Notes: a model not told the origin generated them from the sequence alone. 64,000 bases of DNA from Betaproteobacteria bacterium HGW-Betaproteobacteria-16 (GCA_002840835.1 PHCQ01000016.1:26931-90930), one strand, 5' to 3'; counted from the stretch's first letter, positions 1 to 9,766 are shown. Program-made: numbers and translations.

Positions 1-5
1 GAGGG

Positions 6-1226
6 ATGGAATCACAAGGCGAATTCGCGCCCACACAAACGCTGCCTGATGAAAGCGACCCCAAGAGCCACAGAAACCGCACGCTCGATGTGCGCTTCAC
101 GGGCTCCGGCAGCGAGTATTTCCGCATCTGGATCGTCAACCTGCTGTTGACCCTGGTCACCTTGACCTTGTACTGGCCCTTCGCGCGCGCCCGGCGCATG
201 GCCTACTTCCAGAACAACACCCTCGTCGGCGGCGACCCGCTGGGTTTTCATGCCGATCCCTGGAAGATGTTCCGTGGCTACATGGTCATGCTGGTCCTGG
301 GCATTGGCTACTGGGCGATCACGAATTTCGTGCCGTCCTTGTCGTGGGTACCGTTTCTGGTGCTCATGGTGCTCTGGCCAGCCTTGTGGCGTGCTTCCCT
401 CCAGTTCCGTCTTCGCAACACCAGCTGGCGCGGCGTGCGTTTTGCGTTTGAGGGGGATTTGAAGTCGGCCTACCTGGCGATGTTGCCGTTTTTTCTACCG
501 GGTCTTGCATTCGTATTGGCCATCCCGGCGCTGGAAGCGGACGAGAAGATGGTCGGCGGATCGGCGCAGGTCGCTGCCGCTGCGATGGGTCTGGTGACGC
601 TGGTTTTCATGGTGCTCGCGCCCTGGTTCTGGGTGCGCATGAAACGCTATCAGCATGGCGGTTACAGCTTTGCCCAGGAACGCACCGAGCTGCAACTGGG
701 CGCAGGCCAGATGTACCTGCTGTTCTTCAAACTGCTGGGCGTGATCCTGCTGGTGCTGCTGGCGGCCGTGGCGCTGGCCTTGGCCATTGTGGCACTCACC
801 GTGGGCGTGGCGGCGGTCACGGACGGATTTGGGCGCGGCGCGGGAAGGAGTGCGATGGTGTTCATTCCGATTGCCATCTTCGCCTGCTTCTACATCGCCA
901 TGCCACTGATCCTGGGGCCTTACGCCGCATCCCGTACCCAGAACCTGCTATGGGACAACACCCGCAGCGAACAGTTGACGTTCCAGAGCCAGTTGCGCTT
1001 TCGCAGCCTGTTCCGCGTCACCCTGGTGAACTGGCTGCTGATCGTGATCACGCTTGGCCTTTACTGGCCCTTTGCCAAGGTGCGCACCGCACGGGTCAAG
1101 CTCGAAGCCATGGCGGTCGATGTGGATGGCGACGTGGACCAGTGGCTGGTGAAAGCGCAGCAGCGAGACAAGGGTGTGCTGGGCGACGCTGCCGGCGATT
1201 TCTTCGGCATGGACATGGGCCTGTGA
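6..1226 (+). CDS. YjgN-like DUF898 membrane protein
   Basis: A 406-residue integral membrane protein of the DUF898/YjgN family. The family hallmark is seen twice: an aromatic 'LTLYWPFA(R/K)xR' motif after the first membrane helix (about residues 50-62) and again near residue 350, which suggests an internal duplication. Several hydrophobic stretches lie between them. The biochemical role of the family is unknown. The stop codon overlaps the start of the M48 protease (TGATG), so the two are translationally coupled. The ATG lies only five bases from the window edge, so its ribosome-binding site cannot be judged and an upstream start is possible. Confidence 0.85.
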   Translation: MESQGEFAPTQTLPDESDPKSHRNRTLDVRFTGSGSEYFRIWIVNLLLTLVTLTLYWPFARARRMAYFQNNTLVGGDPLGFHADPWKMFRGYMVMLVLGIGYWAITNFVPSLSWVPFLVLMVLWPALWRASLQFRLRNTSWRGVRFAFEGDLKSAYLAMLPFFLPGLAFVLAIPALEADEKMVGGSAQVAAAAMGLVTLVFMVLAPWFWVRMKRYQHGGYSFAQERTELQLGAGQMYLLFFKLLGVILLVLLAAVALALAIVALTVGVAAVTDGFGRGAGRSAMVFIPIAIFACFYIAMPLILGPYAASRTQNLLWDNTRSEQLTFQSQLRFRSLFRVTLVNWLLIVITLGLYWPFAKVRTARVKLEAMAVDVDGDVDQWLVKAQQRDKGVLGDAAGDFFGMDMGL

Positions 1227-2293
1227 TGCTGCCGGATGAGCCCATCGTCACCCGCTGGTTTGATGGACAAAGCCCCCGGGCACGCAAGGTGCGCCTTCGC
1301 ATCGAAGGGGCCGAACTGCTCATGCACACCGGTGTCGAGGTTCGTCACTACCCGCTGAACGAGGTGCGATGGCCCGAACGGCGTTCGCACGGTCAGCGCC
1401 AGACCGACCTGCCCGACGGCGGCATGATCCAGCATGCCGATGCTGTGGAATGGGACGCGTGGTGGCAGGCCAACCACCAGATGGAAAGCCCCATCGTGGG
1501 CTGGATGCAGAGCTGGCGCGCCACACTCATGGCCATGGCTGGCACGGTGGTGTTTCTTGCGGCCGCCTGGGTGTGGGGTGTGCCCTGGCTGAGCCAGACG
1601 CTGGCCCACGCCGTGCCGGACTCATTGGAGGTTCGCGTCGGTCAGCAAAGCCTGCAGCAGCTGGATCGCCTGTTTCTGGAACCGAGCAAGCTCCCTGAAG
1701 CGCAGCAGGCCGACCTTCGCAATCGCTTCGAAAGGGTGGTGGAACAGGCCTACCCGGCGGGCGATGCGCCGCCCTGGCAGCTCTCGTTCCATGCCTCCGA
1801 GATACTGGGTGCCAATGCGTTTGCCTTGCCAGGCGGCTACATCGTCATGACCGACGAACTGGTCGAATTGCTGAAAGACCAGCCTGACGCCATCGTGGGT
1901 GTGCTCTCCCATGAGCTCGCTCACGTGCAGCACCGCGACGGCATGGACATGATGGTCCGCGCCAGCCTGGTGAGCGCGCTCGTGGGCGTGGTGCTGGGCG
2001 ACGCCAGCGGCTTCATCGCTACCGTGCCCGCCACGCTGGCCACCCAGTCCTACTCCCGCGACGCCGAGCGCCGCGCCGACGCGCATGCAGCCAGCATGTT
2101 GCACGCAGCCGGGCTCTCGCCATCAGCGATGGCAGTGTTCTTTGAGCGCATGCAGGAGGAAGATCGAGGTGACGACGAAAAGGGCAAGGCGAACAAAGAC
2201 GAGGACAAGGAAGGGGTGGCACTGCCCATTGCCATCTCCAGTCACCCTGACCACGGCGAGCGCATCCGGTTCTTCAGGGAGTGGAAGCAATAG
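1226..2293 (+). CDS. M48 family metallopeptidase, membrane-anchored
   Basis: A zinc metalloprotease of the M48 (HtpX/BepA/Oma1) clan, 355 residues. Seen: a membrane segment at about residues 100-120, then the zinc motif HELAH (His229, Glu230, His233) and a downstream 'DAERRAD' segment that supplies the third ligand in this family. A charged lysine/glutamate/aspartate-rich stretch precedes the C-terminus. The start was chosen at the ATG overlapping the DUF898 stop; the frame is open further upstream but would run through that gene. Pairing of DUF898 with an M48 protease suggests an envelope-stress or membrane-protein quality role, which is inference. Confidence 0.88.
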   Translation: MLPDEPIVTRWFDGQSPRARKVRLRIEGAELLMHTGVEVRHYPLNEVRWPERRSHGQRQTDLPDGGMIQHADAVEWDAWWQANHQMESPIVGWMQSWRATLMAMAGTVVFLAAAWVWGVPWLSQTLAHAVPDSLEVRVGQQSLQQLDRLFLEPSKLPEAQQADLRNRFERVVEQAYPAGDAPPWQLSFHASEILGANAFALPGGYIVMTDELVELLKDQPDAIVGVLSHELAHVQHRDGMDMMVRASLVSALVGVVLGDASGFIATVPATLATQSYSRDAERRADAHAASMLHAAGLSPSAMAVFFERMQEEDRGDDEKGKANKDEDKEGVALPIAISSHPDHGERIRFFREWKQ

Positions 2294-2296
2294 GAG

Positions 2297-2409
2297 CACC
2301 CCCCTGCGCCGCTGACGCGGCTTCCCCCCTCTCTGGCGCCTTCGGCTTGGAGGGGGGACGGCGCCTTGGGCCGGCAGAGCCGGACCCTTGGCGCCCCTGG
2401 AATGGATGG
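2297..2409 (+). repeat. Post-stop GC-rich dispersed repeat, copy 1
   Basis: Begins four bases after the M48 stop codon with a C-run (CACCCCCC), continues through complementary C-run and G-run hairpin arms and GGCCGG...CCGG pairs, and ends near CCCCTGG-AATGGATGG. The same order of blocks occurs at 8754-8843, 22767-22880, 24292-24355 and 63031-63133, always with the C-run end next to a stop codon. It fills the convergent gap between the protease and the lipocalin-like gene. Confidence 0.75.
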
Positions 2410-2466
2410 ACCTTACGCCGGTGGCGTGATGGCTTTTGCTGCGTGGCTTGACACAGTCTGATCAGA

Positions 2467-3633
2467 CTACAACACCAGCCGCTTGGCATACCCTGTCATT
2501 TCGAGGTAGCCGCGTCCCACCGTCTTGCCCCTATCGTTCAGCAGCTCTGACAGGCCTTCCCAGTAGATGGTGCCGGTGCTCTGGCGGCTGTCGAGTTCTT
2601 GTGCGTCGATCACTGCGTGAACGCTGAAGCGGCCAGCGGGCGTGGTGATGGTCCATGCGACGGGGTAGGTGGCGCGGGTGAGGGGGCTGGTCCAGGTGCG
2701 CAGGGGTTCGAAGTGCACGGCATCGGCGGCGAACCGCTGACCGGCCATTGGCGCGTTGGCATCGGTCGCGCTGCGAAAGGAGCCACCGGCCCACAGGGCG
2801 CTGCCGTCCTGCCGGCGCAGCCGGAAGGCGGTGAGGCTGTCGCCGTTGAACAGGTTCATGCCGATCCAGTCCCAGCCCACGGCGTCATGCGCCAGCACGG
2901 CTTCGCTCCATTCGTGGTCCAGCCAGGCCGTGCCTTTCACGTCGAACCGTTGGCCGCGCACCGTGAGCGCGGCCTGCACCGTCAGTTGCGGGTGGGTGAC
3001 GTAGAAGCTGGACTGGGCGGGTTCCGGCCCCTTGCGCGAAAAGCCCGCATCGCCTTGCAGTAGCAGGCCTTGCGTTGGGGTGGCGATCAGCTCAATGGCA
3101 ATGTCGCTGCCTTCGATGCGCGACCGGTAGCGGCCGTCGGGCAGGCGCTGGAACGACCAGTCTCGTAGCACCACCTGCGTGTCGCTTTCGCTGGCGAACA
3201 CGCCGCGCTCGGTCTGCACGGGCGGCAGGCCATTCCACCGGGCGATGCGGTCGTCGTGCCACAGCTTGGCGCTTTGCACATCAGTGATGGCGGCGTGGGC
3301 GAACAGCAGTTGCCGTGCCGCCAGTCGGCTTTGCAGCGGCTGCGCTTCGTCCACGCGGCTTCGGAAAAAAGTGATCTGGTAGCCGAAGGCGCGGCCCTCG
3401 GCAGTTTGCCCGTGGCCGGTGAGGTACCACCATTCGGTGCGGGTGTCATTGTGGCTGCCGTGGTCGCGTGGAAAGGTCAGCGCGCGGGGTTGCAGCACGT
3501 CGCCCGGCGTGTGTGCAGATGCCTGTGCGCGCGCCAAGGGCAACACCAGAGCACCCGCTCCACCCAGCAGCACTCGCCGCCGGCTGAGCCGGGCAGCATC
3601 TGCCATCGCGGGGGGGGCCTGAATGAAGCTCAT
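2467..3633 (-). CDS. AttH/CrtC-like lipocalin-fold protein with Tat signal
   Basis: A 388-residue exported protein of the AttH/carotenoid 1,2-hydratase (CrtC-like) lipocalin family. The N-terminus has a twin-arginine signal (SRRRVLLGG, then a hydrophobic run and ARAQA cleavage site), so periplasmic export is expected. The mature part opens with the family motif around '[14 protein letters not shown]' and contains 'WLDHEWS'. The start overlaps the PLP-enzyme stop (ATGA). An upstream in-frame extension was rejected because it is arginine-rich and lies inside the neighbour. Family knowledge: such proteins are often encoded beside FtsX-type ABC permeases, as here. The substrate is unknown; a carotenoid role is unlikely because no other carotenoid gene is near. 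Confidence 0.82.
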   Translation of the reverse strand: MSFIQAPPAMADAARLSRRRVLLGGAGALVLPLARAQASAHTPGDVLQPRALTFPRDHGSHNDTRTEWWYLTGHGQTAEGRAFGYQITFFRSRVDEAQPLQSRLAARQLLFAHAAITDVQSAKLWHDDRIARWNGLPPVQTERGVFASESDTQVVLRDWSFQRLPDGRYRSRIEGSDIAIELIATPTQGLLLQGDAGFSRKGPEPAQSSFYVTHPQLTVQAALTVRGQRFDVKGTAWLDHEWSEAVLAHDAVGWDWIGMNLFNGDSLTAFRLRRQDGSALWAGGSFRSATDANAPMAGQRFAADAVHFEPLRTWTSPLTRATYPVAWTITTPAGRFSVHAVIDAQELDSRQSTGTIYWEGLSELLNDRGKTVGRGYLEMTGYAKRLVL

Positions 3634-4700
3634 GCGCCTTGAAGCTGACCGGCGATGCGCGCGTTGGCGGTGGCGCAGTCGCCAAACTGCGCGCTGGCCC
3701 AGTCGGCGTCGAAGTAGGTGGGCCGGTAGCGTTCGCCGCTGTCGCACAAGAGCGAAAGGATGGCGCCGGTCTCGCCCCTGGCCTTCATCTCCAGGGCCAG
3801 TGTGAGCATGGCCACCAGATTGGTGCCAGTGGAAGGGCCCACGCGGCGGCCCAGCAATGCGGAGAGTGCATGCATGGCTGCCAGCGAGTCGGTATTGGGC
3901 ACTTCGATCATTCGATCCACCAGGCTGGGAATGAAGCTGGGTTCCACGCGTGGGCGGCCGATGCCTTCAATGCGCGAGCCCGGCGCGGTGAGCGTGGTGT
4001 CGCCGCTGCGGTGGTAGGCGGCGAACACCGAGCCTTCCGGGTCGGCCACGCAGAGCTGGCTGGCGTGGCGCTGGTAGCGCAGGTAGCGGCCGATGGTGGC
4101 GCTGGTGCCGCCCGTGCCCGCGCCCACCACGATCCAGCGCGGCACCGGGTGGCGCTCGCGGGCCATCTGCTCGAACATGCTCTGGGCGATGTTGTTGTTG
4201 CCGCGCCAGTCGGTGGCGCGTTCGGCGTAGGTGAACTGGTCCATGTAATGGCCGCGCGTGTCCTGAGCCAGTTGCTGCGCGGCGGCATACACCTCACCAG
4301 CCTTTTCGACGAAGTGGCAGCGCCCGCCGTAGAACGTGATCTGGTCGACTTTTTCCTGTGAGGTGCTGCGCGGCATCACCGCGATGAAGGGGAGGCCGAG
4401 CAGGCGGGCGAAGTAGGCCTCGCTCACGGCGGTGGAGCCGCTGGAGGCTTCGACCACGGTGGTGCCTTCGTGCAGCCAGCCGTTGCACAGCGCGTACAAA
4501 AACAGCGAGCGCGCCAGCCGGTGTTTGAGGCTGCCGGTGGGGTGGGTGGATTCGTCCTTGAGGTACATGTCAATGCCGTGCGCGGCCCAGTGGGGCAGGG
4601 GCAGGGCGATGAGGTGCGTGTCAGCACTTCGGCAGAAGTCGGCGTCGATGAGGTCGATGGCCTGGTGGGTCCAGACTGGTGTGACTTTGGTGAGGTTCAT
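3630..4700 (-). CDS. PLP-dependent cysteine-synthase-family enzyme
   Basis: A 356-residue fold-type II PLP enzyme related to cysteine synthase/cystathionine beta-synthase. Seen: the PLP lysine in 'HPTGSLKHR' (Lys59), a phosphate-binding '[10 protein letters not shown]' loop, and a glycine-rich 'GAGTGGT' segment. It is the middle gene of a tightly packed operon, 10 bases after the FtsX-like permease and overlapping the lipocalin gene by ATGA. It lies in no sulfur-assimilation context, so cysteine synthesis is not assured; a beta-replacement or desulfhydrase-type reaction fits equally well. Confidence 0.85.
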   Translation of the reverse strand: MNLTKVTPVWTHQAIDLIDADFCRSADTHLIALPLPHWAAHGIDMYLKDESTHPTGSLKHRLARSLFLYALCNGWLHEGTTVVEASSGSTAVSEAYFARLLGLPFIAVMPRSTSQEKVDQITFYGGRCHFVEKAGEVYAAAQQLAQDTRGHYMDQFTYAERATDWRGNNNIAQSMFEQMARERHPVPRWIVVGAGTGGTSATIGRYLRYQRHASQLCVADPEGSVFAAYHRSGDTTLTAPGSRIEGIGRPRVEPSFIPSLVDRMIEVPNTDSLAAMHALSALLGRRVGPSTGTNLVAMLTLALEMKARGETGAILSLLCDSGERYRPTYFDADWASAQFGDCATANARIAGQLQGA

Positions 4701-4710
4701 GGCGAGCGTT

Positions 4711-7302
4711 TTACCAGTCTTCTTTCACCGCCTGTACCGCGTCGCGGCTGGCCGCTGCGCGCCCGGCCAGCCAGGCGGTGGCCGTGCCTGCCAGCACCAC
4801 GGCGAAGCACAGGGCCAGCAGCCGCGCCCAGGGCAGGGCGAGGTCCATGGTCCAGTGGAAGCTCTGCGGGTTCACCACGTGCACCAGCACCAGGCTCACT
4901 GCCAGCCCCAGCAGCAGGCCGGCGATGGCGCCCAGCACCGTCCACGCCAGGCCTTCGAGCGCCACCAGGCTGAGGATCTGCCGGCGCGTGAGCCCCAGGT
5001 GGGCGAGCAGACCGAATTCGCGTCGGCGAGCCAGCACCTGAGCACTGAAGCTGGCGGCCACGCCGAACAGGCCGATCGCAATGGCCACCGCCTGCAACCA
5101 GTAGGTCACGGCGAAGCTGCGGTCAAAAATGCGCAGCGATGTGGCACGGATCTGCCCGGCAGACGCGAACTCGATCAGGTCTTCTGCGTCTTTCTCACTG
5201 GCCAGCGCGCGTATGGCTTCCTGTACCAAAGTTTCATCAGCGCCTTCGTCCAGATGCAGCGCCAGATCGTTCACCCGGTCGTCGCCAGAGAGGCGCACGA
5301 AGTGGGTCCTGTCCATCACCACGCTGCCATGCTGGCGAGCGTAGTCGCGCCACACGCCGGCCACAAAGAAGCGGGGCTCGGGTGTGCCCGCACGCACTGA
5401 CGGAAAAGCCAGGCCCAGAGCCGGAAGCCAGCCGCCGGGTCGGGCGTCGTACAGGTCCAGCATGGCCTCGCTCACGTACACCAGTACCACGTCTTCGCCC
5501 ACAGCCGCTGTGGGCACAGGCAGCGGGTTGCCGACCAGCGGCAAGCGCTGTCCGGTGGTGCCCGCGCCGTCCAGCGGCCTGGCCAGCAGCGCCACTGCGG
5601 GCAGCGTGGGGCTGAACTGCAGCGAGGTGGCGCGCAGCGGGTCCACCCGCGCCACGCCGGGCACCTGGCCCACCGCCTGCACAAAGTCGGTTGGCAGGGT
5701 GTTGCTCTCACTCAGCGTGCTGGCGGCTGCGCGCACATACAGCGGCGCTGGCAGCACGCCGTCGAGCCACTGCGTCACCGAATCGCGAAAGCTCGCCACC
5801 ATCACGGTGAGCGCCACCGACAGCGCCAGGCTGGCCACCACACCACTGGTGGCCACGGCGGCCGTTTCGCGCATGCGGCGTGAGCGCTCCACCGCCAGCA
5901 GCGGCAAGGCGTGGCGAGCCACCCAGGGCGCCAGCCTGTCGAGCAAGGCACTCACGCCCAGTGGCAGCGCCGCAATGCCCCCCACCAGCAACAGGCCCAC
6001 GGAAAAATACGCGAACAAGGGAATGCCCGCCACTGGCGGCGCCCAGGCCAAAGCGCCCGCCAGCAACACCATGGCCAGCGCCAGGGAATGGCCCCGGCGC
6101 GCGGAACCGTTGCCGGCACCGCCCAGGCCCTTGAGCGCGAGGGCCGGTGCCATTTGCGCGGTGGCGCGCGCGGGCCACCAGCCGCCCGTCACAGCGGCGG
6201 CCACCCCCAGCCCGCCATAGAGCAGCGCGGCCCACCATTGCCACTGCAAGGGTGGCGTGGCGCCAGAGAAATAGCCGCCGCCCAGGTCTCCACCCAACAG
6301 ACCCAGCGCCAGTGCCGCCAGCGCAGAGCCCAGTGCCACGCCCAGCACACTGCCCAGCAGACCCAGCAGGGCAGATTCGGCCAGCACCAGGCGCAGCCGT
6401 TCGCGTGCGGACAGCCCCAGCACGCCCAGCAAGGCGAACTGCTGCTGGCGCCGCGCCACCGACAACGACAGCACGCTGAACACCAGGAAGGCGCCAGTGA
6501 ACAAAGCCACCAGTGCCAGCACAGTGAGGTTCACGCGGTAGGCCCTTGAGAGGTTGCTGACCCGCTCGGTGGCCTGTTCCGGGCGCTGCGCCACCACCTG
6601 CGGCGGCAGCGCCATCGATGCCAGCCAGGCGTCTGCCTGCGTGCCGGGTGTCAGGCGCAGGTCGATGCGGCTGATTGCGCCGACGCGGTCCATCAGGGCC
6701 TGCGCGGCGGCCACATCCATCACCAGCATGGGCGCACCCGGCGCGTTCACGGTGCCGGCCACGCGCACGGTGCGCAGGCTCAGGCCGCTTTGCACCTGCA
6801 TCGTGGCGGGCAGTTCACCTTCCGTGCTGAGCGCCAGGCGGGCCGCCGGGTTCAGAAATACGGCGTCTGATGCAAACAGGTCCAGACGCCGGCCCCCGGT
6901 GTCGTCGTCAGCCTGTTCAGTGCGCGGCATCAGTGCAGGCGACACACCGGCCACCGAGAGCGCGTCCACGCCCACCAGTTGTACATTCAGCTTTTCACCG
7001 CGCGCATCGAGCACCGCAGTCGACAGTGCCAGCACCGGGCTGGCCAGAGCCACGCCGGGGTGCGCACCCACACGTTCCACCAGCGCATCGTCGAGCAGGC
7101 CTTGACGCGAACGCAGTTCCAGATCGGGCTGGCCGTTGACGGAACTGACCGCGCTGGAGAATTCAGCCAGGGCTGATGCGTTGATGAGGTGCACCGCAAA
7201 CGCCAGCGCCACGCCCAGCATCACCGCCGCCACCGCCGACGCGTTGCGCCACGGGTGGTGGCGCAGTTCTTGCAATGAAAACGTGGTCAGCAGGGCGCGC
7301 AT
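4711..7302 (-). CDS. FtsX-like ABC permease (orphan, two FtsX domains)
   Basis: An 863-residue membrane protein with the layout of large FtsX/MacB-type permeases: an N-terminal anchor helix (about residues 20-40), a periplasmic domain of about 200 residues, a first FtsX bundle, a second periplasmic domain and a final FtsX bundle near the C-terminus. The start at MRALLTT was preferred; the 24 in-frame residues upstream contain cysteines and no hydrophobic logic. It heads the operon with the PLP enzyme and AttH-like protein. No ABC ATPase is adjacent, which is unusual, since these permeases need a LolD/MacB-type ATPase. Its substrate, probably a lipid or lipoprotein-like molecule, is inferred from family only. 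Confidence 0.85.
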   Translation of the reverse strand: MRALLTTFSLQELRHHPWRNASAVAAVMLGVALAFAVHLINASALAEFSSAVSSVNGQPDLELRSRQGLLDDALVERVGAHPGVALASPVLALSTAVLDARGEKLNVQLVGVDALSVAGVSPALMPRTEQADDDTGGRRLDLFASDAVFLNPAARLALSTEGELPATMQVQSGLSLRTVRVAGTVNAPGAPMLVMDVAAAQALMDRVGAISRIDLRLTPGTQADAWLASMALPPQVVAQRPEQATERVSNLSRAYRVNLTVLALVALFTGAFLVFSVLSLSVARRQQQFALLGVLGLSARERLRLVLAESALLGLLGSVLGVALGSALAALALGLLGGDLGGGYFSGATPPLQWQWWAALLYGGLGVAAAVTGGWWPARATAQMAPALALKGLGGAGNGSARRGHSLALAMVLLAGALAWAPPVAGIPLFAYFSVGLLLVGGIAALPLGVSALLDRLAPWVARHALPLLAVERSRRMRETAAVATSGVVASLALSVALTVMVASFRDSVTQWLDGVLPAPLYVRAAASTLSESNTLPTDFVQAVGQVPGVARVDPLRATSLQFSPTLPAVALLARPLDGAGTTGQRLPLVGNPLPVPTAAVGEDVVLVYVSEAMLDLYDARPGGWLPALGLAFPSVRAGTPEPRFFVAGVWRDYARQHGSVVMDRTHFVRLSGDDRVNDLALHLDEGADETLVQEAIRALASEKDAEDLIEFASAGQIRATSLRIFDRSFAVTYWLQAVAIAIGLFGVAASFSAQVLARRREFGLLAHLGLTRRQILSLVALEGLAWTVLGAIAGLLLGLAVSLVLVHVVNPQSFHWTMDLALPWARLLALCFAVVLAGTATAWLAGRAAASRDAVQAVKEDW

Positions 7303-7501
7303 GTTTTCGAGCTTACGCGCTCCAGTGAGTCCGCAACAAAAGGCTGAGCAAGACGTCTTCTGAAGGTGGGGCATCGCACAGATGGAACGTTCTGTGGAGC
7401 GTAAGATGGCCCACCGGTTGACAGGCTTTCACCGTTCATTGGCGCTGTTAGGCGCTACGCCCGCCACACTGGCGGCCAACATCTTTATTACGGTGTCACC
7501 C

Positions 7502-8395
7502 ATGGTCCGCATTCACCTCGCTATCGATCTGCAGTACGACGTGGCGCCCCCCAGCGCCGATTTCATCTTCAACGTGCAGGCCGCCCACGCGCCACAACAA
7601 AAAGTGGTGTGGGAAGAGCTGCAGGTCAGCCAGCCGGTGCCCATGGTCATGCACACCGACGCCGCCACCCGCAACCGCACCTTGCGCCTCACGGCCGGAC
7701 CCGGCCCACTCACGTTGCGCTACCGCGCCACGCTGGACATCACCCACCATGTGGCGCAGCCCGACAGCGTGTTTGAAACCCCGGTGGCCCAGTTGCCCAC
7801 CGAAGTGCTGAGCTACATCTATCCCAGCCGCTATTGCCAGTCCGACTGCGTGACCGCCATGGCCATGGAGCTGTTCGGGCAGCTGCCTCAGGGTTACCGA
7901 AGGGTGCAGGCCATCAAGGACTGGGTGCAGAGCCAGGTCACGTTCGAGTCCAACACCAGCAATTCCATGACATCGGCGCTGGACACGCTCAACGACCACA
8001 AAGGCGTGTGTCGCGATTTCGCCCATCTCATGATCACCATGTGCCGTGCGCTGAACATCCCGGCCCGCTTCACCACCGCCATCGACTACGGTGCCGATCC
8101 GGCGCTGGGCCCCACAGATTTCCATGCCTACGTGGAGGTGTACCTGGGTCACCGCTGGTACATGTTCGACCCATCGGGCACCGCCATTCCCATGGGCTTC
8201 ATCCGCATTGGTACCGGGCGCGACGCGGCCGATGCCTCGTTTGCCACCATCTTCGGTGGCGTGAACGCCCAGGCGCCGCGCATCGACATCTCGGCTCAGG
8301 TGAATCCGCAGAACGGATGGCAGCTACCGGTGCACCGTGAAGAAGCGCTGTCCACCGACTCGGCATTCACCTGGAACATGGTGGACACGGCCTGA
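7502..8395 (+). CDS. Transglutaminase-like cysteine protease family protein
   Basis: A 297-residue protein with an N-terminal beta-rich domain and a transglutaminase-like core. The catalytic triad is visible: Cys170 in 'HKGVCRDFAH', His208 in 'TDFHAYVEVY' and Asp223 in 'MFDPSG'. The start at MVRIHLAIDL matches the usual N-terminus of the family; an upstream ATG at 7382 adds 40 residues of low plausibility. It is transcribed divergently from the permease operon. Family members act as peptidases or amidases; the substrate is unknown. Confidence 0.87.
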   Translation: MVRIHLAIDLQYDVAPPSADFIFNVQAAHAPQQKVVWEELQVSQPVPMVMHTDAATRNRTLRLTAGPGPLTLRYRATLDITHHVAQPDSVFETPVAQLPTEVLSYIYPSRYCQSDCVTAMAMELFGQLPQGYRRVQAIKDWVQSQVTFESNTSNSMTSALDTLNDHKGVCRDFAHLMITMCRALNIPARFTTAIDYGADPALGPTDFHAYVEVYLGHRWYMFDPSGTAIPMGFIRIGTGRDAADASFATIFGGVNAQAPRIDISAQVNPQNGWQLPVHREEALSTDSAFTWNMVDTA

Positions 8396-8462
8396 TCTGA
8401 CGCCCGCTACGGCGCTTGTGGTCCAATAGCGGTTTTTCCTCCAACTTTCTCAGGATGCAGCC

Positions 8463-8633
8463 ATGGGCAACAAAATCGTCACCGAAGCCGACCGCAGAGC
8501 CACCCCCCGTCCCACCCCCGTGCCTGGCGTTTCGCTGACCTCCCCCGGCCGCGGTCAACGCGTGAGCCTGGAGCGCGGCGTGGCCACGCGCAGCAAGAAG
8601 AACCCCGGCAAGCGCTCGAAGAAGGGCGGCTGA
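8463..8633 (+). CDS. Small basic protein, 56 aa
   Basis: A 56-residue ORF beginning MGNKIVTEADRRATPRPTP and ending in a lysine/serine/glycine-rich basic tail (RSKKNPGKRSKKGG). It starts 67 bases after the transglutaminase stop and ends 18 bases before a very strong terminator, as a real last gene of a transcription unit would. No family was recognised. The basic tail suggests nucleic-acid or ribosome binding, which is inference only. Confidence 0.6.
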   Translation: MGNKIVTEADRRATPRPTPVPGVSLTSPGRGQRVSLERGVATRSKKNPGKRSKKGG

Positions 8634-8651
8634 TCCGCCTTTGCGTTTCAC

Positions 8652-8703
8652 GCATCGCCCATGCAAAAGGCCCGCTCCAGCGGGCTTTTTGCATGGGCGA
8701 TGC
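8652..8703. terminator. Strong intrinsic terminator, 25-bp arms
   Basis: Inverted repeat with 25-base arms (8652-8676 and 8679-8703), a two-base spacer and one G/T-type mismatch. The inner stem is GC-rich (cccgct/agcggg) and is flanked by A-run and T-run blocks, so it can act on both strands. It lies between the 56-aa gene and the convergent methyltransferase. Confidence 0.85.
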
Positions 8704-8753
8704 TGCATTCAGTTGCTCCACCGCGCAGCGCGACCCACGACGCACGAAACGGT

Positions 8754-8843
8754 CCCATCCAGGGGCACCGCCGGGCTGGCTTTGCCAGACGGCCGGTGCC
8801 GCCCCCCTTGAGGGGGGTGACGCGAAGCGGCGCGGGGGGTGTT
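8754..8843 (-). repeat. Post-stop GC-rich dispersed repeat, copy 2
   Basis: Read on the minus strand, it begins within about six bases after the methyltransferase stop (AACACCCCCCGCG), passes through CCCCCC-TCAA-GGGGGG and 'GGCAAAGCCAG' hairpins, and ends GGTGCCCCTGGATGG. Same polarity relative to the upstream gene as the other copies. Confidence 0.75.
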
Positions 8844-8848
8844 CCCTT

Positions 8849-9499
8849 TCAGCGGGAAAACGTCAAAAACCGCCCCTTGTAGGCCACGCCGTCTTCCAGC
8901 TCGCGGTCGGCCGTGCGCATGATGAGGCCATAGCCCAGCGCCGCCATTTCCTGCCCGAACGCGGCCCGGTTGCTCCGGTCCGGGTCCACCACGATCACCT
9001 CGCAGCCTGCGGCCGCATGCCGGTCGATGAAGCTGGCCAGTTGGGCTGGCTGCTGGCGCTCGTAGAGCAGGTCGCTGCCCACGATCAGGTCAAACCTGCC
9101 CAGCCAGGGGTTGGCCGTGGCCCAGTTGCCAGACGCGTAGCGCAGCGGGCCCAGGCGGTTGAGGCGCAGGTTCTCCTGCAGAAAGGACTCGGCCAGCGGG
9201 TGCCAGTCGCTGACCGTCACGTTGGCCCCCCGGCTGTGCAGCACCAGGCTGGTGAGTGCCAGGCCGGCACCGATCTCCAGAATGCGTTGGCCGCGCAGTG
9301 GATGGGTCAGCATGGCCAGCGCCAGCACGCGTGCCGACGGCCACACTTGGCCGAACATCGACCAGCCGGCCGGCGGAATGCCTATGTCCCCCGAGGCATT
9401 CTGCGGATCGGCGTACTGCTGGTTGTCCACCAGGCTGCGGATCTGCCAGGGCGTGTTGCCCAGCAAAAGGGTTTCGGTCTTGACCTGGTAGCCGGGCAT
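8849..9499 (-). CDS. Class I SAM-dependent methyltransferase (METTL21-like)
   Basis: A 216-residue Rossmann methyltransferase. The SAM motif I is 'ILEIGAGLALTSLVL', followed by an acidic motif II 'VTVSDWHP' and the 'DLIVGSDLLYE' motif typical of the METTL21/lysine or nicotinamide N-methyltransferase-like group. The start at MPGYQVK was chosen because AAGGAAAG lies at correct spacing upstream. Protein lysine methylation is the usual activity of close relatives, but the target here is unknown. Confidence 0.82.
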   Translation of the reverse strand: MPGYQVKTETLLLGNTPWQIRSLVDNQQYADPQNASGDIGIPPAGWSMFGQVWPSARVLALAMLTHPLRGQRILEIGAGLALTSLVLHSRGANVTVSDWHPLAESFLQENLRLNRLGPLRYASGNWATANPWLGRFDLIVGSDLLYERQQPAQLASFIDRHAAAGCEVIVVDPDRSNRAAFGQEMAALGYGLIMRTADRELEDGVAYKGRFLTFSR

Positions 9500-9654
9500 G
9501 GGCTGCTTTCCTTGAAGTGGGAGCGTCGGGTGTTCAGATCGAACGGGCACAACGCTTCACAAGGACACATTCCAGGGGAAAGCCATGCAGGCCGAAGAGG
9601 CACTGGCGTGCGCCAGGGGATTGGCGCTCGACCACATTAACACGCCCCCAGGTC

Positions 9655-9660
9655 TACAAT
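9655..9660 (+). promoter_or_regulatory. Candidate -10 box of the thi operon
   Basis: TACAAT lies nine bases before the first paired base of the TPP riboswitch, so transcription would start at its 5' edge. No good -35 hexamer is seen at 17 bases. Confidence 0.45.
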
Positions 9661-9668
9661 GCAGGCCT

Positions 9669-9766
9669 TCACCGGGGGTGCCTGACCAGTGCTGTTTTTG
9701 CGCTGGTCAAGGGCTGAGAAATACCCCTCTCACCTGATCTGGGTTGTGCCAGCGTAGGGAGCGTGA
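9669..9766 (+). ncRNA. TPP (thiamine pyrophosphate) riboswitch, THI element
   Basis: The conserved parts are in order: GGGGGTGCC at the 5' side, a variable P3a hairpin (CTGACCAG/CTGGTCAAG), CTGAGA at 9714-9719, ATACCC, then ACCTGATCTGGGT...GCCAGCGTAGGGA. A short P1 (TCAC/GTGA) closes it. It lies about 70 bases upstream of the thiamine transporter gene, where it should repress expression when TPP is abundant. How it acts (ribosome-binding-site sequestration or termination) cannot be decided by eye. Confidence 0.95.

Noticed and set aside
2467..3633. True carotenoid 1,2-hydratase
   Set aside because: Only the fold-level family is shared; no carotenoid gene is nearby and the ABC-permease context fits the AttH-type group better.
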